DNA of 64,000 nt from Demequina iriomotensis (lineage in GTDB: Bacteria; Actinomycetota; Actinomycetes; Actinomycetales; Demequinaceae): positions 62,001-126,000 of the forward strand of contig NZ_BBME01000016.1 of assembly GCF_000971395.1 (NCBI RefSeq). The letters run 5' to 3'. The position numbers and the translations under genes were made by a program. Below are positions 45,694-56,221 of the stretch, one piece after another (positions within the stretch are counted from its first letter, which is position 1; each line of letters opens with the position of its first letter). Under the pieces are notes generated by a model, which was given only the letters and a program-made list of their open reading frames with translations, was not told the origin of the DNA and made no database searches.

Positions 45694-48072
45694 GTGGCCC
45701 TCAGCCGCAGCACACGCCTCAGCCTCGGGGCGCTCGCCGCCACCGCCGCGCTCACCGCCTCGGCCGCCGCGGCCCCCGCATGGGCCGGCAAGCCCGCGCC
45801 GGCCCCGACCACCCCCACCTTCACCGACGTCACCGTCCACGACCCCTCGATCGTCACGTCCGGCGACGCGATCTGGGCGTTCGGCTCTCACGGCGCCTCG
45901 GCGTACACGACCGACCTCATGAACTGGACCCAGAACTCGGTCGACCTGAGCCAGGACGCGAACAACCCGCTCTTCGACGACGTCTACTCGGAGCTCGCCG
46001 AGACCTTCGCGTGGGCCCAGACCAGCACCCTGTGGGCGGCGGACGTGATCCAGCTCGCCGACGGGAAGTACTACATGTACTACAACGCGTGCAAGGGCGA
46101 CTCGCCCCGGTCGGCGCTGGGCGTCGCCGTGTCCGACGACGTCGACGGCCCCTACGAGGACCTCGGGATCATCCTCAAGTCGGGGATGTGGGACGAGGAG
46201 TCCGAGAACCCGGGTGAGATCTACGACGCGACCGTCCACCCCAACACGGTCGACCCGGACGCGTTCTACGACGCCGAGGGCAACCTCTGGATGGTCTACG
46301 GCTCGTACTCGGGCGGCATCTTCATCCTCCAGCTGGATCCCGCCACGGGCCTCCCCCTGCCCGACCAGGGCTACGGCACCCACCTCGTGGGCGGCAACCA
46401 CGCCCGCATCGAGGCGCCCACCGTCCGCTTCGACGAGGAGACCGGCTACTACTACCTGTTCCTCTCCTACGGGGGTCTCGACGCGAACGGCGGCTACGAG
46501 GTACGGGTCGCGCGCTCGGAGCACCCCGACGGCCCCTATGTCGACGCGAACGGCCACGACATGTCCACCGTGAAGGGCGCCGAGGGCACCCTGTTCGACG
46601 ACGACTCGATCGAGCCGTATGGCGTGAAGATCATGGACGGCTACACGTTCACCCGTGAGGTGGGCGATCCCGGCACGGGCGAGGGCACCGGCTACGTCTC
46701 CCCCGGCCACACGTCCTGGTACGACGACCCCGCCACGGGCGATTCGTACATCGTGCTCCACTCCCGCTTCCCCGGCACCGGCGAGAAGCACAACGTCCGG
46801 GTGAACCGGATGTACATGAACGAGGGCGGCTGGCCCGTGGTCGCGCCGTTCCGCTACGCGGGCGAGCGCGACCGCCGGATCAAGGGCAACGAGGTCACCG
46901 GCACCTGGCAGATCATCGACCTCGGCACCGAGATCAGCGCCGAGCCCGACCTGCCGGTCGACGTCACGTTCGCGGCCAACGGTCGCATCTCGGGCGACCT
47001 CACGGGCACGTGGAGGCTGTCGGGCGACAGCACCGCGACGCTTCGCACCTCGGATGGGACCTACACGGGCGTGTTCGCGCCCGTCTGGGACGACCAGCGT
47101 GAGACGTGGACGGTGGGCCTCACGGTGCAGGACGCGACCGGCGACTCCCTGTGGGGCCGCCAGGTCGACGTCCTCAAGCCCAAGGACGCGGTCGCCGCGG
47201 TGGTGGCGGACCTCGACCTGGGCGACACCTCCGCGGTCACGGCGGACCTGACCCTGCCGACCACGGGCACCAGCGGCACCACCCTCTCGTGGGCGTCCTC
47301 CGACGAGGCGCACCTGTCCGGCACCGGCGACGTCACGCGCCCCGCCGCCGGAGAGGACGACGCGACGGTGACGCTCATGGCGACCATCGTCAACGGCAAG
47401 GTGAGGACGACGGTCGCGTTCACCGTCGTGGTCCTGGCGCGGCCGGCAGCCGTCCAGATCGGCGGCTGGTCCTTCGACGGCGACCTGGCCGACTCCACGG
47501 CACACGGCGGCACGGCGTGGACCACAGGCAACCGCATCGACACCACCGGCGGCGACGCCGCCTTCGTCGAGGACGGCGTCTCGGGCCAGGCTGTCCACCT
47601 GGACGGCGCCAGCGGCATCCAGCTGCCGTACGGGCTCGTGCAGGGCGACACCTACACGGTCAGCATGTGGCTGCGCCCGTCCGCGCTCACGCAGTACACC
47701 ACCGCGTTCTTCGCGGCGGCGGACGGCGACCACTGGGTGAGCCTGGTCCCGCGCGGCCACGACGGCGTCAGCCAGAGCACGATGCTGTGGTCCGGCTCCG
47801 CGTGGTACGACGCGGGTACCGGCGCGCAGATCCCCGTGGGCGAGTGGACGCACGTCGCGTTCACGGTCGACGGCGGCGACGTCAGCGTCTATCTCGACGG
47901 CGAGGCCGCCTTCACCGGCACCGGCTTCCCGAACGTCCTCACCAGCCCTGATGGCCGCTTCGCCATCGGCGTCAACTGGTGGGACACACCGTTCGCCGGC
48001 GACGTCGACGAGGTCGCGGTGTGGACCTCGGCCCTGACCCCGGAGGAGATCGCAGCCCTCGCCACGGCCTGA
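45694..48072 (+). CDS. secreted GH43 endo-arabinanase-like enzyme with Ig-like and LamG modules
   Basis: A 792-residue exported protein. Signal peptide about residues 1-31 (ends AAAPAWAG). GH43 (subfamily-5-like) propeller with catalytic-type D50 (VHDPS), D189 (VDPDAF) and E240 (RIEAPT), and NLWMVYGSYSGGIF. Next a GH43 C-terminal beta domain (TGTWQIIDLG to SLWGRQVD), an atrophied bacterial Ig domain (about 500-590) and a LamG/concanavalin-like domain at the end. It should cut alpha-1,5-arabinan outside the cell. GTG 45694 follows AGGAG by 5 nt. Confidence 0.87.
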   Translation: MALSRSTRLSLGALAATAALTASAAAAPAWAGKPAPAPTTPTFTDVTVHDPSIVTSGDAIWAFGSHGASAYTTDLMNWTQNSVDLSQDANNPLFDDVYSELAETFAWAQTSTLWAADVIQLADGKYYMYYNACKGDSPRSALGVAVSDDVDGPYEDLGIILKSGMWDEESENPGEIYDATVHPNTVDPDAFYDAEGNLWMVYGSYSGGIFILQLDPATGLPLPDQGYGTHLVGGNHARIEAPTVRFDEETGYYYLFLSYGGLDANGGYEVRVARSEHPDGPYVDANGHDMSTVKGAEGTLFDDDSIEPYGVKIMDGYTFTREVGDPGTGEGTGYVSPGHTSWYDDPATGDSYIVLHSRFPGTGEKHNVRVNRMYMNEGGWPVVAPFRYAGERDRRIKGNEVTGTWQIIDLGTEISAEPDLPVDVTFAANGRISGDLTGTWRLSGDSTATLRTSDGTYTGVFAPVWDDQRETWTVGLTVQDATGDSLWGRQVDVLKPKDAVAAVVADLDLGDTSAVTADLTLPTTGTSGTTLSWASSDEAHLSGTGDVTRPAAGEDDATVTLMATIVNGKVRTTVAFTVVVLARPAAVQIGGWSFDGDLADSTAHGGTAWTTGNRIDTTGGDAAFVEDGVSGQAVHLDGASGIQLPYGLVQGDTYTVSMWLRPSALTQYTTAFFAAADGDHWVSLVPRGHDGVSQSTMLWSGSAWYDAGTGAQIPVGEWTHVAFTVDGGDVSVYLDGEAAFTGTGFPNVLTSPDGRFAIGVNWWDTPFAGDVDEVAVWTSALTPEEIAALATA

Positions 48073-48090
48073 TCTCCCCCGTCCCCAGGA

Positions 48091-48120
48091 GCGGGGGGCG
48101 CCTCCCCCGGCGCCCCCCGC
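48091..48120 (+). terminator. terminator after the secreted GH43 gene
   Basis: 12-bp perfect stem GCGGGGGGCGCC (48091-48102) and GGCGCCCCCCGC (48109-48120), 6-nt loop, 18 bp beyond the stop. It separates the gene from promoter C, so the two GH43 genes are transcribed independently. Confidence 0.8.
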
Positions 48121-48172
48121 TTCGCCATGCTCGGACCCGGGCGCGCAGCCTCCCGGCGCACCGGCCTGCGGT

Positions 48173-48202
48173 TTGACCCGCCCATTTACAACGTTGTAGG
48201 GT
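48173..48202 (+). promoter_or_regulatory. promoter C with LacI-type operator, GH43 lipoprotein
   Basis: -35 TTGACC (48173-48178), 18-bp spacer, -10 TAGGGT (48197-48202); operator TTACAACGTTGTAG (48186-48199). The inner CAACGTTG is perfectly palindromic, the best copy of the three. Confidence 0.8.
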
Positions 48203-48264
48203 CGCGGCAGCCCTCGGCGCGGTCCCCGCCGAGCACACTGTCCGACGACGCACAGGAGCCCTCC

Positions 48265-49728
48265 GTGACCCGCACCCGAGCCGCCGCCGCGGCCGCCACC
48301 CTCGCCGCCGCAACCCTCGCGCTGTCCGCGTGCAGCGCATCGTCCGGCGGCCTGCCCGAGCTCGAGGCGCCCACCTTCGCCGAGGTCACCGTCCACGACC
48401 CGTCGGTGGTGACGTCCGGTGAGGAAATCTGGGTCTTCGGCTCCCACGCCGCCTCCGCGTACACGACCGACCTCATGTCGTGGACGCAGCACAGCACGAG
48501 CGTCGACGATGCCGACGCGGCGGGCCTGTTCGACGACATCCGCGCGGAGCTCGAGGAGACCTTCGACTGGGCGCAGTCCGGCACGCTGTGGGCGGCCGAC
48601 GTGGTCCAGCTGCCCGACGGCCGCTACGCGATGTACTACAACTCGTGCCGGGGCGACTCGCCGCTGTCCGCGCTCGGCCTTGCGATCGCCGACGAGGTCG
48701 GGGGCCCCTACGAGGACGAGGGCATCCTGCTGCGGTCGGGCATGTCCGACGAGGAGTCGGAGAACGCGGGCGAGATGTACGACGCGACCGTCATGCCCAA
48801 CGCCGTCGACCCCGACGCGTTCTACGAAGCCGACGGGAACCTCTGGATGGTCTACGGCTCGTACTCCGGCGGCATCTTCATCCTCGAGATGGACCCGACG
48901 ACGGGGATGCCGCTCGCGGGCCAGGGATACGGCACGCACCTGCTCGGCGGCAACCACGTCCGCATCGAGGGACCGACCATCCGCTACGACGAGGAGACGG
49001 GCTACTACTACCTGTTCCTGTCGTTCGGCGGTCTCGACGCCTCCGGCGGCTACGAGCTGCGCGTGATGCGCTCCGAGAACCCCGACGGGCCGTACCTGGA
49101 CGCCGAGGGCAACGACGCGTCGGCCATCGCGGGCCCGGACGGCTCGTTCTTCGACGACGCGGCGATCGAGCCCTACGGCGTCAAGCTCATCGGCGGCCAC
49201 GAGTGGGCGGACGGCCCGGGCATCGGCGGAGACGCCGGCTACGTGTCCCCCGGCCACAGCTCGTGGTACGACGACCCGGACACGGGCGAGTCGTTCCTGG
49301 TGTTCCACTCGCGCTTCCCCGGCACGGGCGAGATGCACGAGGTCCGCGTCCACCAGATGCACATGAACGCCGACGGCTGGCCCGTGGTCTCGCCCGAGCG
49401 CTACGCCGGCGAGAGCCTCGTCGAGGTGAGCGCGGACGATGCGGTGGGCACGTGGCAGGTGGTGACCTTCGACAAGGTGATCTCGCCGCTCGCGCCCACG
49501 TCCGCTCCCGCGACGCTCGAGGCGGACGGCACGGTCTCGGGCGGCGTCGAGGGTACGTGGGAGCTCTCCGGCGACCAGGACCTCACCATCACGACGGCGG
49601 ATGCCACGTTCACCGGGGTCATCACGCCCGCGTGGAACCCGACCGCCGAGGCCTGGACCTGGGGGCTCACCGTCACCTCCGAGCAGGGCGTGCCGCTCTG
49701 GGGACGGCAGGACGTGGCGTCCTCATAG
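48265..49728 (+). CDS. GH43 arabinanase-like lipoprotein
   Basis: A 487-residue paralogue of the preceding enzyme without its Ig and LamG modules. The N-terminus is a lipoprotein signal with lipobox LSAC (lipid-anchored C23). GH43 residues: D45 (VHDPS), D184 (VDPDAF), E235 (RIEGPT). It ends with the GH43 C-terminal beta domain (VGTWQVVTFDKV to PLWGRQD). GTG 48265 is 6 nt after AGGAG. Likely cell-surface partner that trims products of the secreted enzyme. A HAD gene follows after 9 bp. Confidence 0.87.
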   Translation: MTRTRAAAAAATLAAATLALSACSASSGGLPELEAPTFAEVTVHDPSVVTSGEEIWVFGSHAASAYTTDLMSWTQHSTSVDDADAAGLFDDIRAELEETFDWAQSGTLWAADVVQLPDGRYAMYYNSCRGDSPLSALGLAIADEVGGPYEDEGILLRSGMSDEESENAGEMYDATVMPNAVDPDAFYEADGNLWMVYGSYSGGIFILEMDPTTGMPLAGQGYGTHLLGGNHVRIEGPTIRYDEETGYYYLFLSFGGLDASGGYELRVMRSENPDGPYLDAEGNDASAIAGPDGSFFDDAAIEPYGVKLIGGHEWADGPGIGGDAGYVSPGHSSWYDDPDTGESFLVFHSRFPGTGEMHEVRVHQMHMNADGWPVVSPERYAGESLVEVSADDAVGTWQVVTFDKVISPLAPTSAPATLEADGTVSGGVEGTWELSGDQDLTITTADATFTGVITPAWNPTAEAWTWGLTVTSEQGVPLWGRQDVASS

Positions 49729-49737
49729 GGTGAGGGG

Positions 49738-50574
49738 GTGACCTCCCCCACCGCCGCATCGTCCCCTCGCGCCATCTTCCTCGACGTCGACGGGACATAC
49801 GCCCACCACGGCGTAGTGCCCGAGGAGCACGAGCGCGCCGTCCGCGCCGCACGCGCGGCGGGCCACCTGGTGCTCCTCTGCACCGGACGCCCCGTGTCGC
49901 TCCTGCCGGAGCGCATCACGGCTGCGGGCTTCGACGGCTACGTCGCCGGCGCCGGCGCGTACGTGGTCCTGGGCGACGAGGTCCTGCTCGACACGCGGTT
50001 CCCGGCCACGCTCGCGACGCGTGCGATCGCGGCGCTCGACCACGCCGGGGCCCTCTTCCTGCTCGAGGGACCGCACTCCACGCACGCCCGCCCCGCGACC
50101 CTCGCCGCGATGAGCACGCACCTGCCCCAGCGCGGCGAGGCGGCCACCGGGCGCAGCGACATCACCGCGGCGATCACCGCGGCCGAGGACCTCGCCGACG
50201 TCGCGTTCGGGAAGATCACGACCTTCCACGCCGAGGTCGCGGTCCACGAGATCGCCGCGGCGATCGGCCCCGAGGTCGCGGTCATCCCGTCGTCGATCCC
50301 CGACCTCGGCCCGGGCGCCGGGGAGATCTTCCTCGCCCACGTGCACAAGGCCGTGGGCATCGCCGCCGTGGTCGCGCGGCTCGGCCTCGCACGCGAGGAC
50401 GTGATCGCGTTCGGCGACGGGCTCAACGACGTCGAGATGCTCGCGTACGCGGGCCTGGGCGTGGCCATCGAGGGCGCGGACGATGCGGTGCTCGCCGCGG
50501 CCGACCGCGTCACCCCGGGCCCCGAGCGCGGCGGGATCGCGTCCGCGTTCGCGGAGCTCGGCCTGCTGGGCTGA
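49738..50574 (+). CDS. HAD-superfamily phosphatase, Cof/IIB type
   Basis: A 278-residue Cof-like HAD hydrolase: motif I FLDVDGTYA (nucleophile and acid/base Asp), motif II LLCTGRP, motif III lysine HVHKAVGIAAV, motif IV IAFGDGLNDVEML. Sugar phosphates are the usual substrates of this class. It follows the GH43 lipoprotein gene after 9 bp and may be read through from promoter C. GTG start at 49738. Confidence 0.9.
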   Translation: MTSPTAASSPRAIFLDVDGTYAHHGVVPEEHERAVRAARAAGHLVLLCTGRPVSLLPERITAAGFDGYVAGAGAYVVLGDEVLLDTRFPATLATRAIAALDHAGALFLLEGPHSTHARPATLAAMSTHLPQRGEAATGRSDITAAITAAEDLADVAFGKITTFHAEVAVHEIAAAIGPEVAVIPSSIPDLGPGAGEIFLAHVHKAVGIAAVVARLGLAREDVIAFGDGLNDVEMLAYAGLGVAIEGADDAVLAAADRVTPGPERGGIASAFAELGLLG

Positions 50575-50595
50575 CGGACCCGGGCGGGCCGCGCG

Positions 50596-50952
50596 TCAGC
50601 CCTCGTCCACCGCCGCCCGCACGAGCGCGGCGAGCGCATCCGCACCCACCCCGAGCTCCCTGCCGCGGGCCGCGAGCGCCCTCGCCTCGCCCCTCAGGGC
50701 CGCGAGCGCACGCGCGTGATCGGAGACGACCGCGCCGCGCCCGCGGCGCATCTCGACCAGGCCCTCGTCGCGCAGGACCTGATACGCCTTGAGGACCGTG
50801 TGGAGGTTGACGTCCAGGGCGGCCGCGACCTCGCGCGCCGAGGGGAGCCGGTCGCCGGCCGCGAGCGTGCCGTCGCTCGCCTGGCGGCGCACATCCGCCG
50901 CGATCTGGTCGTAGAGCGGCGACGCCGCCCCCGGGTCAACCCTGAGCAGCAT
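50596..50952 (-). CDS. GntR-family regulator, YtrA subfamily
   Basis: A 118-residue regulator: GntR winged helix ([49 protein letters not shown]) plus a short helical tail, the YtrA layout. Its start overlaps the 3' end of the DUF1648 gene by 17 bp. It probably autoregulates the pair through the operator at 51949-51969. Confidence 0.9.
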   Translation of the reverse strand: MLLRVDPGAASPLYDQIAADVRRQASDGTLAAGDRLPSAREVAAALDVNLHTVLKAYQVLRDEGLVEMRRGRGAVVSDHARALAALRGEARALAARGRELGVGADALAALVRAAVDEG

Positions 50953-51925
50953 GGGCGTTCTCCGCGGATGCGGCGAGCACGGCGGCCGCGGTGGCGGCGT
51001 CGTCGACCGTCACCACGAAGCGCCTGCCGGAGCGTCGCGTGACCTCGAGCGCGGGACCCGACCGCAGCACCACGGCGGTCGCGCCCGGGATCTGACGGAT
51101 GCCGTAACCGCCGTACTCGGCCAGCCCGGTCACCTCGACCGCCGCGGCCTGGGCGACATCCTCGGCGGGCACCCGCATCCGCACGAGCCGCGCACCGGAC
51201 GTCACCGTGAGCCCGGCGGCGTCGACCCGGACGGTGAACGCCGTGAACGTCATGAGCAGCAGGCTCACGAGGGCGGCGACGCCCGTGAACACGCCCGCGG
51301 CCGCGCCGTCCCCGATCACCCACATCGCGACGGCGGTGACCCCGAGCGCCACGGCGACGAGCACGAGGAAGGCGACCAGGCCGCGTCCCATCTCGGCGCG
51401 GCCGAGCCACGCGGCTCGCTGCCCCGCCTCGAGCACGATCGCCTCGGCGGGCGCCGCGGGGCGCCGCGTCCACGGCTCGCGCGCCTGGACGAGCCAGCCC
51501 AGCACGCCGACGACGGCGCCGGCGCCCAGCCCGAGCGCGATGACGCCGCCCACGCCCGGCGCCGCGGTGGCGTCCTCGAGGCCGCGTTGCATCACCAGGG
51601 ACCCGGCCAGCAGCGTGCCGAGGAACACCGAGAGGCCTGCGGCGACCGCCGGCAGCAGGTCGAGCGTGAAGCCGCGCAGCCCGCGCCGGAGCGCCGGGAG
51701 CGCGGACGCGCCGAGCACGAGCGGCAGGACGCCCGCGACGAGCGCGGTCATGAGCGGCACCGCCCAGGCCGGCGAGAAGCCGTCCGGACCGGAGCCGCTC
51801 CAGTGGGTCGCGACAGGGTCCGGCAGCTCGGCCATGACGGCGAGCTCGACCCCGACCGCCGCGAGGCACGCCACCGCCGGAACCACGACACCGACCACGA
51901 GGGCACGCGATACGGCCTTGCTCAT
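50936..51925 (-). CDS. DUF1648-domain multi-pass membrane protein
   Basis: A 329-residue protein with about six helices. The N-terminal DUF1648 region has the typical [22 protein letters not shown] (SdpI/YhfC-like 'P..ATHW...G'). Helices follow, with a cytoplasmic C-terminal domain ([23 protein letters not shown]-like). GGGAGG ribosome-binding site before ATG 51925. Such proteins often accompany YtrA-type regulators; some SdpI relatives confer toxin immunity, but the role here is unknown. Confidence 0.82.
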   Translation of the reverse strand: MSKAVSRALVVGVVVPAVACLAAVGVELAVMAELPDPVATHWSGSGPDGFSPAWAVPLMTALVAGVLPLVLGASALPALRRGLRGFTLDLLPAVAAGLSVFLGTLLAGSLVMQRGLEDATAAPGVGGVIALGLGAGAVVGVLGWLVQAREPWTRRPAAPAEAIVLEAGQRAAWLGRAEMGRGLVAFLVLVAVALGVTAVAMWVIGDGAAAGVFTGVAALVSLLLMTFTAFTVRVDAAGLTVTSGARLVRMRVPAEDVAQAAAVEVTGLAEYGGYGIRQIPGATAVVLRSGPALEVTRRSGRRFVVTVDDAATAAAVLAASAENAHAAQG

Positions 51926-51948
51926 CTCAGCCTCCCAGAAAGCACAGT

Positions 51949-51969
51949 TGTTATAGATGAACTATAACA
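51949..51969. promoter_or_regulatory. YtrA/GntR operator
   Basis: TGTTATAG (51949-51956), 5-bp centre, CTATAACA (51962-51969); perfect 8-bp arms, 24 bp upstream of the DUF1648 start. It is the only strong AT-rich palindrome here and fits autoregulation by the downstream GntR protein. Confidence 0.75.
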
Positions 51970-52023
51970 CTTGGGGGGACGGCTCGGCGCGGACCGGACC
52001 GTCGCATCATGCCCGGGAAACAC

Positions 52024-52051
52024 GAAAGGCCGCCCCGAAGGGCGGCCTTTC
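52024..52051 (-). terminator. terminator downstream of tRNA-Ala
   Basis: 12-bp perfect stem GAAAGGCCGCCC / GGGCGGCCTTTC with a 4-nt loop, 25 bp beyond the tRNA 3' end on the minus strand. Confidence 0.85.
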
Positions 52052-52076
52052 GATCAAGTGCTGTCTCAACACTTCG

Positions 52077-52149
52077 TGGAGCTGAGGGGACTCGAACCCC
52101 TGACCCCCTGCATGCCATGCAGGTGCGCTACCAGCTGCGCCACAGCCCC
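52077..52149 (-). tRNA. tRNA-Ala(GGC)
   Basis: A 73-nt cloverleaf on the minus strand. Acceptor GGGGCTG/CAGCTCC with the alanine identity pair G3:U70 and discriminator A73; D arm GCGC/GCGC; anticodon stem CCTGC/GCAGG with loop ATGGCAT (anticodon GGC, reading GCC/GCU); T arm AGGGG TTCGAGT CCCCT. CCA is not encoded. Confidence 0.97.
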
Positions 52150-52215
52150 GTCATCCTTGCGGATTCCGTGCTCTTGAGAGCGAGATAGATACTAGCCCAG
52201 ATCCTTGACCAAGTG

Positions 52216-52845
52216 TTAATCGGCCTCGGGCAGCGACTCTGCCAGGGACGATGCGGCGGAGTGGCCGTAGCGGACCATCGACCAGCGGCCGTGCATGCCC
52301 TCGAGCACGTTCCAGTGCGCGTGCGGGAGCTTGCCGAGCACCTGCGAGCGGACGTCGAGCCCGAGCAGTGCGAGCGAGCCGAGCATGATCGCGGAACCAT
52401 GGCTGACTGCGACCACCAGCCGCGCGCCCTCGCATGCCTCGACCAGGCCCGCCGCGACGCGCGCGGCGACGTCCGGCGCCTCGCCCCAGCCGGCGATCTC
52501 GGGGTCCAGGCCCCGCATGCGCCGCTCGTAGCCCTCGGGCCAACGCTCGCGCACCTCGTCCCACGTGAGCCCCTCCCACGCCCCGTACGAGCGCTGGGTG
52601 AGCCGCGAATCGGGCCGTGCGGGCACGCCCGTCACCGCGGACAGCTCCGCGGCGGTGTCCGCGGCGCGCAGGAGCGGCGAGGTGACGATGCGGTCCGGGA
52701 TGCCGTAGGCGCCGACGAGCGCCCGTGCGGCGTCCCGGGCGTCGGCCCGCCCCTGGTCGCCGAGCGGCACGTCGAGCGAGCCCTGCAGCCGGCCCTCGGC
52801 GTTGAAGGCGGTCCGGCCGTGGCGCATGAGCACGAGGACGGTCAC
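52216..52845 (-). CDS. histidine phosphatase superfamily protein, copy 2
   Basis: A 209-residue phosphoglycerate mutase-like phosphatase: VLMRHGRTAFNAEGRLQGS (catalytic His), SPLLRAADTA, second His in VAVSHGSAIML. GTG 52845 overlaps the stop of the first phosphatase gene. Followed by the tRNA. The two phosphatases and rsfS form an actinobacterial rsfS-pgm neighbourhood; substrate unknown. An exact 10-mer near the end encodes Ala-Ser-Ser with the rare GCA codon. Confidence 0.88.
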   Translation of the reverse strand: MTVLVLMRHGRTAFNAEGRLQGSLDVPLGDQGRADARDAARALVGAYGIPDRIVTSPLLRAADTAAELSAVTGVPARPDSRLTQRSYGAWEGLTWDEVRERWPEGYERRMRGLDPEIAGWGEAPDVAARVAAGLVEACEGARLVVAVSHGSAIMLGSLALLGLDVRSQVLGKLPHAHWNVLEGMHGRWSMVRYGHSAASSLAESLPEAD

Positions 52846-53462
52846 AGCGACCTCCCCGGGGGCGGCGCGCCGACGTTGTGGGCCTCGAGCGACCAGCCGC
52901 CGCTCGCCGCGGGGACCAGGCGCGACCACGCGGCGTTGTGGAGGCTGCCGAGCGTGCGGCCCTCGAAGGGGAGCCCGAGCAGCGCGAGCAGGAGCATGCG
53001 TCCCGACGAGCCGTGCGCGACCAGCACGAGGTCGCCGCTCACGCGCGCGGACCACTCCTCCGCGGCGACGGTCATGCGCGCGGCCACCTCGGCGTGCGTC
53101 TCGTAGCCGTCGAAGTCGGGCTCGTACCCTGCCCGCCAGGCGGCGTCCTCGTCAGGGAAGCGCTCCGCGCGCTCGTGCCCCAGGAGCCCCTCCCACGGGC
53201 CGTAGCGCCGCTCCGCGAGACGCGCGTCCCGGTGGAGCGCGACCGGTCGGTCGCCCACGATGATCCGGGCCGTCTCGGCCGCGCGGTCGAGGTGCGAGGA
53301 CACGACCACCGCATCGTCGCCGAGCGCACGCCACAGGGACGATGCGGCCGCATGGGCCTGCGCGCGCCCCGTCGCGTTGAGCGGGATGTCGGTCGACCCC
53401 TGAAGCCGGCCCTCGCGGTTCCAGTCGGTCTGGCCGTGACGGACCAGGAAGATCCGGGTCAC
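52842..53462 (-). CDS. histidine phosphatase superfamily protein, copy 1
   Basis: A 206-residue phosphatase with FLVRHGQTDWNREGRLQGSTDIPLN, SSHLDRAAETA and VLVAHGSSGRML. Paralogue of the next gene (same blocks throughout). GTG 53462 overlaps the rsfS stop by 4 bp. It contains an inverted pair of the iterated word (53310-53318 and 53338-53346), encoding Asp-Asp-Ala on one side and Ala-Ser-Ser on the other. Confidence 0.9.
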   Translation of the reverse strand: MTRIFLVRHGQTDWNREGRLQGSTDIPLNATGRAQAHAAASSLWRALGDDAVVVSSHLDRAAETARIIVGDRPVALHRDARLAERRYGPWEGLLGHERAERFPDEDAAWRAGYEPDFDGYETHAEVAARMTVAAEEWSARVSGDLVLVAHGSSGRMLLLALLGLPFEGRTLGSLHNAAWSRLVPAASGGWSLEAHNVGAPPPGRSL

Positions 53463-53817
53463 TCCCCCAGCCCGAGGTCGATGACCGGGCAGTCCTTCCA
53501 CAGGCGCTCGAGCTCGTAGTAGCCGCGCTCCTCGTCGTGCATGACGTGGACGATGACGTCGTTGAAGTCGAGCAGCGCCCAGCGTCCCTCGCGCACGCCT
53601 TCGCGACGGACGGCATCGGCGCCGAGCTCGCGGAGCTCCTCCTCGATCGCCTCGGCGACCGCGGCGACCTGGCGTTCGTTCGACGCCGAGGCGATGACGA
53701 ACGCGTCCGCGAGCGGCAGGTGCGCCGAGACGTCCAGCGCGACGATCTGCTCGGCCTTCTTGGCATCCGCGGCACGCGCGGCGGCGTGCACCAGGGCGAG
53801 CGCCCGCTCGGTGGCCG

Positions 53818-53821
<4 letters not shown>
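53459..53821 (-). CDS. rsfS: ribosomal silencing factor RsfS
   Basis: A 120-residue RsfS/Iojap protein that binds L14 and blocks subunit joining when nutrients are low. Signature: ALDVSAHLPLADAFVIASASNERQV, EGVREGRWALLDFNDVIVHVMHDEERGYYELERLW. ATG 53821 overlaps the stop of the acidic repeat protein gene. Order nadD-x-rsfS is conserved in actinobacteria. Confidence 0.95.
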
Positions 53822-55408
<1,587 letters not shown>

Positions 55409-55416
<8 letters not shown>

Positions 55417-56005
55417 CAAGTCCTCCGTAGTAGAGCCCGTTCACTGCGATGTAGTCGGCCACGGACCGCGGTACAAGGTAGCGGATAGGCAACCCGGCCC
55501 TCACCCGGCGGCGCACATCGGTAGACGATATCGCCAGAGCGGGGACCTCCACCAGGATATGCGGCGACGCACTCTCAGCCAACGCATGTCCGGGCCGTGT
55601 CACCCCCACGAACGTGGCGAGCTCGACCAGCCTGTCCGGTTCGCGCCACTCGTCCAGGCGCGCGATCGCGTCCGCGCCCGTGATGAAGAACAGCTCCGCA
55701 TCGGGACGCTGCTCGCGCAGGTCCGCGAGGGTGTCGACCGTGTACGTGACGCCGCCCCGCTCGATGTCGACGGGAGACACGGCGAACCGCTCGTCCTCGG
55801 CCGCGGCGAGCTCGCACATCGCGAGCCGATGCGCCGGCGTCTCCGTGTCGTAGCCCTGCTTGAACGGCTGCGCATGCGCCGGGGTCAGCAGGATCTGGTC
55901 GAGTCCCAGCCGCGCGCATACCTCCGAGGCTGCGGCGAGGTGGCCGTGATGGATCGGGTCGAACGTGCCGCCCAGCACACCCACGCGAGCGAGGGGCGCG
56001 GTCAC
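55409..56005 (-). CDS. nadD: nicotinate-nucleotide adenylyltransferase
   Basis: A 198-residue enzyme that makes deamido-NAD from nicotinate mononucleotide and ATP. Nucleotidyltransferase motif GGTFDPIHHGHL at the N-terminus and ISSTDVRRRV at the C-terminus. GTG 56005 lies 1 bp after the small membrane protein stop. Confidence 0.95.
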
Positions 56006-56006
56006 G

Positions 56007-56153
56007 TCAGTGGCGCGTGCCGACGCTCCGGAACGCGTACGTCACGAAGAGCAGGCCCATGAGGCCCACGAAGGCGAGCAGGCCGATCGCCTCGGCCGGG
56101 ATGGGCAGCTCGGTGACGACGTGCGACGTGGTCTCGACGGCCTCGGTGATCAT
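56007..56153 (-). CDS. 48-residue single-helix membrane protein
   Basis: MITEAVETTSHVVTELPIPA, then a hydrophobic helix (AIGLLAFVGLMGLLFVTYAF) and a basic end (RSVGTRH). A strong AGGAGG-like site 7 nt before ATG 56153 and tight linkage to nadD (1-bp gap) support a real gene although it is short. Helix topology suggests N-out/C-in. Similar small proteins sit beside nadD in related actinobacteria as far as I recall; no function known. Confidence 0.75.
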   Translation of the reverse strand: MITEAVETTSHVVTELPIPAEAIGLLAFVGLMGLLFVTYAFRSVGTRH

Positions 56154-56221
56154 AGGGACTCCTCCTGTTGTCTCCCGCGATTATGGCACCTGCGAAGGCC
56201 CCGCCGATGCGCCGCCGGAGG

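Noticed and set aside
44530-49362. Very long minus-strand open frame (about 1,600 codons) opposite the GH43 genes, and other frames of several hundred codons such as plus 1646-4141
   Set aside because: High-GC DNA leaves antisense frames open. These translations are Arg/Ala/Val-rich without family features, while the opposite strand encodes recognisable enzymes.
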